Positions 56,555 through 64,000 of a DNA stretch of 64,000 bases are shown here, piece by piece. The stretch comes from Calonectria ilicicola (taxonomy: Eukaryota > Ascomycota > Sordariomycetes > Hypocreales > Nectriaceae). Within the stretch, counting starts at the first letter, position 1, and each line of letters begins with the position of its first letter. The stretch spans positions 1,798,001 to 1,862,000 of the forward strand of contig CP085834.1 of NCBI GenBank assembly GCA_020809705.1, in the 5' to 3' direction. Made by a program: the position numbers and the translations under genes. The notes under the pieces were generated by a model that saw only the letters and a program-made list of their open reading frames with translations, was not told the DNA's origin and did not search any database.

Positions 56555-57635
56555 GATGGGCAATATGCTTATCAGTCCAAAACCGCACACGGGCTGGGAG
56601 TGGCAGCAATTTTATGTGAACGGCGGGCTCTTACGTACAAGCGATGCTATAACTCGGCACCGTGCTCTGTCATTTCCACTATGGAGACGTGTGCGGAAGC
56701 CACTAAAGAGGCTGACTCTACTTCGACAAGGCGCTAGAACTTGTAGCTCAATTTTAAAGTCGGTGTTTCCCTCGTGGCGAAGACCCTGAGCTATCACTAA
56801 AACGGCAGCACGAAACGAAATATTTAGCGATAGATTACTTGATTTTGTAGAAGCGAGGTCTTGAAAGGACTAGTTTGTCTCATGAAACCAATTAGACTAA
56901 GTATCAGAGACAGCGAATGCCAAGAGCCCAAAACATGTCAGGACACTGAGACATACGCAAAGGGTTTGGGCCATTCTTCTTGTCCTGTTCCTGACTTACA
57001 ATTCACTGTATTGTTGATTGATGGGTCTTTTTTTATTGCTCAGGGGTTTCTGCATTTCAGCTGACACAGCCACCGCTGTGCATGTTGGCCTACTAGCCAA
57101 CCAAGGTAAATGGTCACTGGAGTCGTGACTACGCGAGGCACCAGTCTAGCCAAGGTCTGCTAGACGAGTTCTTGGCATTCGCGCCACACCAACCACGACA
57201 CGGAGAATAATTATGGTCAACGAACAGCTGAAGATTCCGCATGCGGTGAGGCTGAAGCCGCGCGGGATGCAGTTGCTAAGATACTACGTAATAATAACAT
57301 CTAGTGTATAGAAAATCACAGTGCAAAATGGATAAAAACCTGCGCATCGCGTCACAGAGATGGTGGAAGGTCAAGTTGATAAATGGAAAGCTAGCAATAC
57401 GACAAGCTTGGATTCAAAAATTCATTTCTGAACATAACATTCTACATCGACCGTGATGGACCGAAATATAGTGCTCCCCTTCAAAGTAGCAAAAGTACTC
57501 AATTATAACCACTTCGCCCACTCTATAATAGTATCTGGCGTCTACCGAGTGTAGACTGTTGTCACGATTTGATTTGGTTCAACTTGCCATAAGAAGAGTT
57601 TTTCTTTTCAGTAGATTACACAACCTGCGGCCTGC
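56555..57635. other. Intergenic stretch
   Basis: A 1.1-kb gap between two minus-strand genes. It carries the promoter of the Thr-rich protein gene on its left side. No gene, RNA or repeat was recognised. Confidence 0.4.
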
Positions 57636-58651
57636 TTACAACTTCTCGTAAGTAGGAGTCTTTTTCTTCCCACGAGCTGCAGCCAGCGATGCGGTTACGT
57701 CCGGCGTGTTCAACGCTCCTCCATTCCAAACGGCCATGTATGTCAGCCCTATAGAGGAAATAACGATTAGCTAAAAGCGCATTACCGGGCGGCATAGAAC
57801 TAACCGGATGGTATGTCATGATCTCGGCACCAATCCAAAAAGTTTTTAGTTCCCTGAACAGCGACCGGACTTTTGCTGGCAATTGTTTCTGCCATCTCAA
57901 TGGCCTTTTGCATCGCCTCAGCCTTACTAGGGAGCACATCGTTCACAAAGCCGACCTTTAATGCCTCCTGTGAGTCAAAGGTCCTAGCGGTGAGACAAAC
58001 ATCCTTGACCCAACCGTAAAACGGGACAATTTTCGGAAGCCGAGCTAGTGTTCCGACATCACTTGCAATTCCAATGTCCACTTCCTTGACACTAAAAGCA
58101 GTATCTGAGGAGCATACCCTAAGATCGGCGCATGTTGCCATGTCCAAGGCAAGGCCAAACGATACTCCGTGAAGCACGCAAATGACGGCTGGAAAGGCCC
58201 CGTAATTTTAGCCTCGGTTGAAAAGTAATGCGTGGGAAATACTTACGTTTTTCGCATCGCTCAATACTAGTAACGCAGTCTTGGAACTTCACAGCCCATT
58301 TTCGGACTTTGAATGATTGTCTCGCGCCATCAGCCGCTTCCTCCGGGTGTGGGTTAAACATGGATCCCTTCTGAGATGCCATTTGGACATCGAGACCTGC
58401 CGAGAAGGCCTTGTCGCCCGCGCCTGAGAAGATGACGACACGCACCATTGGGTCGTCAGAGAGGCGATCAAATACAACTTTTAGCTCATGCCACATCCTA
58501 GCTTGTTAGTTTTGAGAGGCTATTTGGACGTGTGATGCACCACATACGGCTCAATGAAGGCATTCATTTTTTCGGGCCGGTTAATTTCGACGTGGGCGAC
58601 ATATTGCTTCGGCGCCGTAACTTTAAAATACTGAAACTTGTAGTTTGACAT
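57636..58651 (-). CDS. Delta3,5-delta2,4-dienoyl-CoA isomerase (crotonase fold)
   Basis: Predicted 283-aa protein from exons 58651-58548, 58497-58247, 58188-57805 and 57748-57636. It begins MSNYKFQYFKVTAPKQYVAH, with EINRPEKMNAF and the oxyanion segment SGAGDKAFSAGLDV. The block HGVSFGLALDMATCADLRVC then FSVKEVDIGIASDVGTLARL is specific for ECH1-type dienoyl-CoA isomerases, with acidic residues Glu154 and Asp162 at the expected eight-residue spacing. These enzymes shift double bonds during beta-oxidation of odd-positioned unsaturated fatty acids in peroxisomes or mitochondria. The C-terminus TYEKL is a weak variant of the peroxisomal PTS1 (SKL-type). An additional in-frame stop-free variant without the last intron would end DIPSG. 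Confidence 0.88.
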
Positions 58652-58999
58652 TTTGGTGTTGATGATCGCAAAATTATGACAAGGAAATGATGCTTCGAAG
58701 ATGGTGGTTTTTATGAGACTTTACAGATTGGGTCATTTTCAGCCGACGCCGCTAAAGCCTCGGCCCGGGATTGAGGGGTTACACGACAGTGAGAGCCTGC
58801 ATATCGAATACGGCTCCTAATTTAGGAAAGCTTTTTTTATTATTTTAATATCCCAGGGTATTAACGCAAGATAAACATAAGCATCACTTTAAAGCAACAC
58901 CCAGTTTGTAGACTATTCTGCAAATGCACGCGTACCAAAATCCCACATGTGGGTATTAAAACTATCATCATTTCGGGCTCTGAGCTCTATAAATTCTAT
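58652..58999. other. Intergenic stretch
   Basis: A 348-bp AT-rich gap that includes the dienoyl-CoA isomerase promoter and the 3' end of the receptor gene. Nothing else seen. Confidence 0.4.
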
Positions 59000-60536
59000 T
59001 TATAATGTTATCTCAGATCTATTGCTATTCATATCTAGATCCTTTGCATGAACCAATTCCACTTCGTCACTCATATCAACCGTAATTGAAAACGATCTCT
59101 CGCAGACAATTCCTGGACCACCGCCTGGAGGTTGCAAATTCGTAGATGTTGACTGTATCTGCGAAAAATTCGTCTTCATACCATTCGTGTTGGTTCCAAA
59201 GTATGCCAGGTTGAGTCTGCTAGCGAGAGTTTTAGGGTACTGAATCGGGAGTGTGGGTGCGTCTTGGAAGCTGGGAAATAGGCGTACAAGCGCCATGCGT
59301 ATCGATGGCATGCACGCGCATATTTGGCCGATGGCGATCTCAATGATGGACCACCGCACAACCTGGAGATAGTCCCAAGTCACATTATCCGACCTGCCGA
59401 ATCTCATGAGAATGTAAAGTCGAAATATGCTGATAACGGTGACCCTGCGACTAAGGTTAGAAATTTGTCCCGCCTCGATCAATGAAGAGGGGCTACCCAC
59501 AGAGTTCCAATAATAAACATTATCCCAACAGCGAGCTTCCTTTTCCAGGGGATGTTCAAGTTTTTGAGTTGCCACATAGGAACAATAATCATCCAAATAT
59601 CAATCGCAATGCTAATGGCGGAATTTGTCCAGGCGATGGTATCAATGTTTGCACAGTGGCCGTGATGCTCACCATCCCACCTTGTCCAGAAATAGGAAAT
59701 GGGCATACATTCAAATGCAGCGAAGAGCATAAAGAATGCACCGACGACGCCAGTAAATATCATAGTCCCCCACAGGATCTTACGAATATTGTCCGTCGGA
59801 AATATCCGCAAATAGAAGAAAAGCAAGGCAATCTTTAGGAGCATCACCTGTCCAAAATAGGTGACTACCATGACATAAAAGTAGATGCCGAAGTTGGTGA
59901 TTTCGTTGAAGGGGATGGTCCAAACGTCGCGACCCAGTCCATTTTCCACTAAACCGTACTGGTTAACAACGAGGGCGGGCGCATTGGAGATGCCGACAGC
60001 CAGCATAACCCAATCATCCGGACCCAGGTCAAGCCCCCACCACGCTTTGAAGACGAGGCGCTGCAAGATACATAGACAAGCAAGTATTCCCATAGAGTTT
60101 GTGATCAGCACGTGTCCAGCCGAATTATTTCGAATGGGAGCATCGCAATATGTTAGGGTCAAATTCTTAGTTGCTGTGAAAAGGGATTAGCCTTGATACC
60201 CAAGTAATGTATGCAAATGGAACTCACTGAGGGACTCTTTGACAGTGCAAGTCTTGATTACGCAGTTGGTCACTTCATTTTGAAATTCCTGGTTTGAGCA
60301 CGTGCAAGCCTTGTCTGTCGGCTGGCACACGGAGTTTGCAAAGGAGTTTGTCAGGCATGTCAGCTATGCGGCATAATTAGCATTAATGAAAAGTCGAGGT
60401 TATTAGGCGGGGAATCTGGAATGCTTACCGAACATTTAGGCAACTGTGACAAGAGGTCTGTCTGTGTAACCTCTGCTTGTATTACTGGTGTGACCAGTAG
60501 GCACAGCGCAATCCCGAGCTTCCATATCGCACGCAT
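59000..60536 (-). CDS. CFEM-domain PTH11-type seven-TM receptor
   Basis: Predicted 455-aa protein from exons 60536-60429, 60363-60228, 60173-59501 and 59450-59000. Residues 1-21 form a signal peptide. Residues 22 to about 90 hold a CFEM domain with eight Cys (KCSLTCLTNSF, NSVCQPTDKACTCSNQ, TNCVIKTC, TYCDAP). Seven membrane segments of the fungal rhodopsin/PTH11 family follow, with typical motifs such as VVTYFGQVMLLKIALLFFYL, CANIDTIAWTNSAISIAIDI and MPIWQL-like MIIVPMWQLKN. The last intron donor is GTGGGT; using it restores IIGTLRRVTVISIFRL. A cytoplasmic tail of about 100 residues follows. In plant-pathogenic fungi such receptors sense surfaces or host cues; the ligand here is unknown. Confidence 0.9.
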
Positions 60537-62237
60537 GGCAAGGGGATAACTGGACCATCATCCAAGGCCACCGGATTTTACAACAGAAATGCGGAATTGT
60601 TGCATACTTAAAAAAGGGACTTTCAGGGATGTCATGTCTGTCACATTGGTTCTCCCGCTGGGGTGCGTAGAATCTGCACGTTGGCTCTCATCACCTGGCG
60701 CAGGCACCAAAGAGTCCGGCTTGAACGTTGCAGGAGGCTAGTGTCGGGCCTTACTACCGGCATGCCATTAGCTCGAGATAGTAAATCACGAACCAATCAG
60801 AAAAGCGGGCATCAGGCTGAGGGGGGGCGGGAGGGTGGCGCGTTGAAGAATTTCTTACTGCTACCCGCCGTTTCCTCGGTGAGAACTGAATGGCTCGGAC
60901 CGTTGGGATCAGCGTCGAAGCCATGGGCTCATCAGCCATCGCTGGGCTTCCTTGGTTTTGAGTCGAGACTACTGGTAAACGGGTAATCTAGCCCTAGCAC
61001 CAAAAAATGAGGCGTTGGCTGGCTGCTGGTTCAGGGGGAAGCGGGTCGGGTTGACTAGGAAGAGTCCTCCAGGCCAAATATTCCCCCACAAGAACAGACC
61101 CTCACACATGCTGGATGCCAAGAGACTGGGCGATCCCCCGAGATCAACTTCAGATAGAACGCACATTAGTAGCAGATGATGGCGATAGCCGAGTAGCAGA
61201 ATCCTTCCTGCACACAAACATGATGCATGGCACGAGACGGGAGAAAAAGACGGGCTGGGTCGCTCTTCGTTTAGTGTGTCAAAGCGCTGTGGGGGCAAGT
61301 CAGCCACAATGGGCTCACGGGTTGACTGATTTTCAACAAACAGTCTGGACTCCACAAAACCCCGTGGGACAGAGGAAAGGTTAACTTGGTTACTACTGCT
61401 GCTGTGGTCTTCTGGGCTGGCATAGAGATGCTGCTACTGCAGTAGGGGACACAGATCTGAACATGGGTTGTGTTGAGTTGAGTTGGCCCGTAATGGCTTA
61501 GGTTCCGATCTTGGGCAAAATTCAGCTGAAGAAGAAACTCTATTTACAGGACATGCCATCTCGTCTAATAGAGTTCAATGATATTGAAAGTGACGTCTTG
61601 ACGTGTCGCCGACCCAACTCTTTGCCAAATCCGTACGATTATAAATTGCGGGTTCCATCAAAGGGTCGAGGGCCAGAAGACCCTTTGAACCTGCGATGAT
61701 CTGACGCCGAAATGGTGCCGTGGCTGTTGTAGCCGTTGTAGAACGTCTCTAGCGCCAGTGCGAGCGCCCAAGCGCTGCTTGACAGGACCTAGCCGTCAGC
61801 ACTAGATCGTCTGATCGACGTGTACCAGTGTCCGAATGGGGAATCCAGGTCGGCCTTGGCTCTTCAAGAAGGCGGCGGGATCGCCATGTTGTCTTGGCGA
61901 AGATGAGTTTCATGCAACAGAGACGTGCGCCGGGATGGCGGACTGCGGAGAGTTGATGTTTCCCGTCCCGAAATGATTCAAGAACGCTCCGAATTCCGCT
62001 TTCTCCGCGATGGCACTGGCTCGTGCGCTCATCCGAGATAAAGATATCAACTTCTTGTGTTACCGTAAGATGAGAACATTCGGTCTCGGCAAGAAAAGAA
62101 GATCCAACCGCACATTCAATACTCAATAGTCGCAGCGCTTTGAACAATTCATCTCAGAAATTCCGGAGTAATTAATTCCACCTGTTAACTAACAAATGAA
62201 TGTCCGGACTAGATCTATCCATCACTGGCATTAGTTC
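60537..62237. other. Gene-poor intergenic region
   Basis: A 1.7-kb region between the receptor gene promoter and the 3' end of the F-box gene. Several frames exist (for example 61749-62147 minus, 60969-61355 minus) but start at non-ATG codons and show no family features. A perfect 10-bp hairpin lies at 61658-61688. Confidence 0.45.
61658..61688. repeat. Perfect 10-bp hairpin
   Basis: TCAAAGGGTC (61658-61667) and GACCCTTTGA (61679-61688) are exact reverse complements around an 11-nt loop. It could be a structured transcript element or chance. Confidence 0.6.
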
Positions 62238-63824
62238 CTAGTAAAGTGTAGCTCCATCTCTGCTCAGTGCCCATTCTGCCAAGAGGAGTGGGTTCGCTTT
62301 CACTTCCTCCTGGCACGCTTTTGTCCACTTCCAAAACTCTTCGACCTGATCAAAATCCGATAGCCACTCAGTAAACATTTCATCATCCAGAGACAATCGG
62401 ATTCTGTCCACCTTCAAGAGCTGCTCCACAAACGGTACTATCTTTTTATGAGCAGCCTTCATAATGGAGACTTCCTTCTCTCCGACTTCGTATTTCCGTC
62501 CAGCCGTGATGGCGCCTATTATAATTTTATTCAATTCGCTCTGCTTTAGTTCGCATTGAAAGGGACGATGGTTACTTGAGCTCCTTAACCAGGAAAAGCC
62601 ACATAAGAGTAAATCGGTGTGTTTTTTGAGCTCAATTTCGATGAGGTAGTTGAACCAGGCCAGCAAAATCACGCTTAGCTTTTGGGAGCCGTGTTTCTTT
62701 GCAAAGCAATTGTTGCAGCATGATTTCTCAATTATAGCCTCAGTGATGACCCGATCATCCCATGTAGATCGGCTTCCGTCCAGTGTCGGCCGCCAGCCCG
62801 GATTCCAGCCACAGAAACGGAACTCGCGCATTTCTTGCCAACGTGAACAGCCAGGGCAGCGCACCATCCTCAACACCCAACGATCACCATCGGGCTCGGT
62901 ATTGTATAGAGGTGGATCAAATGGCGGTCGCTTTGTTTGTAGAACACGCGAGATGTCAGGGAAGAAGCGATCTAAAGCAATACCAAAAGCGATGCTCCTG
63001 CTGGGCATTATGGGGATTCGAGCTGTGCCGAGCGCCATGCCTCGTCCCCGTGGCTCTATTCGAGGTCTTAGTTGGCCTCGCTGGTACCGGCATTCGTTGC
63101 ACTTTCTCAGCCTTCTATTGTAGCCACAGTGGTCCCTTTCGTATGATAGGGCATACTGGTCCATCTTTTCCAATATTTGCAACAGATCAAATAAGCCAGA
63201 CTCATTCCCGGTCATGCTTATATACCAACCCACTTCGTGTTGCAGTAGCCTGGCGGGAATGTATTCTGGTGGAGGTGAAGCATAGCTGGGCACTCCGACG
63301 GCGATGGAATAGAATTTGCGGCGCGACTTTTCTTCGGGGCTAAATTTATATTCCTTTGTCTTCTCCGAGCATCTTCCCCACCGTTTTCCCAAGAGAGAGG
63401 GCTCCCATGTGGTGATCAGAGTAGCGGCTGGTGAATCCGAGGTGGGCTTCCGGTAGGCGAGCCCAAGCAGGAAATGGTTATCAAAGCTCTGATGTGGGAG
63501 GAGGCGGAGACAGTCGGTGCAGGCCCAGCGCATGGCTTTCCAAGACTCATGTTTGGAATCCGGCGTCAGCGTATTAGTGCGGGAATGGTATACTGGTGCA
63601 GCCCCGCCATATTCGTGAATAACTTCGAGTGCGAGAAGACGCTCGACGAAGTGGTGTTTCTGGGGGTTAATGACGCGACGGAAGCATGAATTGCTCTGGC
63701 TGAGAGAGATCAAGCCGATTGGGTCAAGCAGGCGGATGATGTCGTGCAAGACTTCAGCCGGAAGTAGATCCAACGACATGTCTGTTTTTTTCTCTTGTGA
63801 TATAAACAAGAGGTGATGCTGCAT
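62238..63824 (-). CDS. F-box protein
   Basis: Single-exon gene for 528 aa. The F-box occupies about residues 17-52 (LDLLPAEVLHDIIRLLDPIG, then SLSQSNSCFRRVI), expected to bind Skp1 in an SCF ubiquitin ligase. A second in-frame ATG at 63779 gives MSLDLLPAEV, the more usual start position for this family, so the protein may be 513 aa. Downstream are paired Cys motifs (CTDCLRLLP, CNECRYQRG, CPGCSRWQEM, CCNNC) common in fungal F-box proteins of this type. No leucine-rich, WD40 or kelch repeats are visible, so the substrate-binding part is undefined. No introns are needed. Confidence 0.85.
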   Translation of the reverse strand: MQHHLLFISQEKKTDMSLDLLPAEVLHDIIRLLDPIGLISLSQSNSCFRRVINPQKHHFVERLLALEVIHEYGGAAPVYHSRTNTLTPDSKHESWKAMRWACTDCLRLLPHQSFDNHFLLGLAYRKPTSDSPAATLITTWEPSLLGKRWGRCSEKTKEYKFSPEEKSRRKFYSIAVGVPSYASPPPEYIPARLLQHEVGWYISMTGNESGLFDLLQILEKMDQYALSYERDHCGYNRRLRKCNECRYQRGQLRPRIEPRGRGMALGTARIPIMPSRSIAFGIALDRFFPDISRVLQTKRPPFDPPLYNTEPDGDRWVLRMVRCPGCSRWQEMREFRFCGWNPGWRPTLDGSRSTWDDRVITEAIIEKSCCNNCFAKKHGSQKLSVILLAWFNYLIEIELKKHTDLLLCGFSWLRSSSNHRPFQCELKQSELNKIIIGAITAGRKYEVGEKEVSIMKAAHKKIVPFVEQLLKVDRIRLSLDDEMFTEWLSDFDQVEEFWKWTKACQEEVKANPLLLAEWALSRDGATLY

Positions 63825-64000
63825 CGAAGAGAGAATGAGAGGGAATTGCAGTCATTCCTAACTGACTAGTCTCATCCAATGGTGTGTGAGGCTGAGTTCC
63901 CAACTGCGGGGCTGAGTCATCTTATCAATGTCTCACTTTAGCACCACTAATTTGTGACCCGCCAAGCTGGGGACAAAAAACATGAGATACCAAGCTGGCT

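Noticed and set aside
61749..62147. 132-codon minus-strand frame
   Set aside because: Starts at TTG and shows no protein-like pattern.
1..64000. tRNA genes, CRISPR arrays, intact transposase or reverse-transcriptase genes
   Set aside because: Looked for TTC-loop and cloverleaf patterns, regular spacer repeats, and transposase, integrase or RT motifs; none was convincing.

Overview
The window looks like nuclear DNA of a filamentous ascomycete (Pezizomycotina). Introns are short (about 48-140 nt), with GTRNGT-type donors and CTAAC/CTGAC-like branch points. A dispersed 5S rRNA gene lies among protein genes, and the gene families are typical of moulds: HET-domain protein, CFEM-PTH11-type receptor, bZIP-DUF3425 factor, F-box and DUF4419 proteins. 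The genus cannot be fixed from the sequence. All functions are assigned by reading motifs by eye; no database search was run.

Left end to 22 kb: a GMC oxidoreductase cut by the window edge, then an unusual block. It holds a 1674-aa DUF6603-like beta-rich protein, divergent from a 1410-aa intronless protein; a predicted beta-propeller/lectin-like protein with a GC-AG intron; a 1217-aa intronless protein; and a divergent pair made of a 109-aa protein (start codon alone in its own exon) and a 350-aa protein carrying the CAE...PCxxC zinc signature of the cytidine-deaminase superfamily. None of the giant proteins has a signal peptide. This block is the best candidate for an undescribed system.

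23-38 kb: a HET-domain gene broken by two frameshifts, then an accessory metabolic group. It contains a secreted CrtC/Diels-Alderase-like lipocalin enzyme, a bZIP-DUF3425 regulator, a CaiB/BaiF CoA-transferase divergent from an AtuA-like (DUF1446) protein, and a cytochrome P450. GTGGGG (CreA-like) motifs lie in the CoA-transferase/AtuA promoter and twice upstream of the P450. The set resembles catabolism or tailoring of a branched or terpenoid acid.

38-52 kb: a tandem pair of small TIR elements, a DUF1223 thioredoxin-like protein, two orphan genes, an Elf1-like zinc-ribbon protein, a 4CL-like acyl-CoA ligase, a DUF4419 protein and a seven-TM orphan.

52-64 kb: a 5S rRNA gene, an AT-rich island, an ochratoxinase-like amidohydrolase, a secreted Thr-rich PAN/Apple-like protein with an A17 tract just after its stop, a dienoyl-CoA isomerase, a CFEM receptor and an F-box protein.
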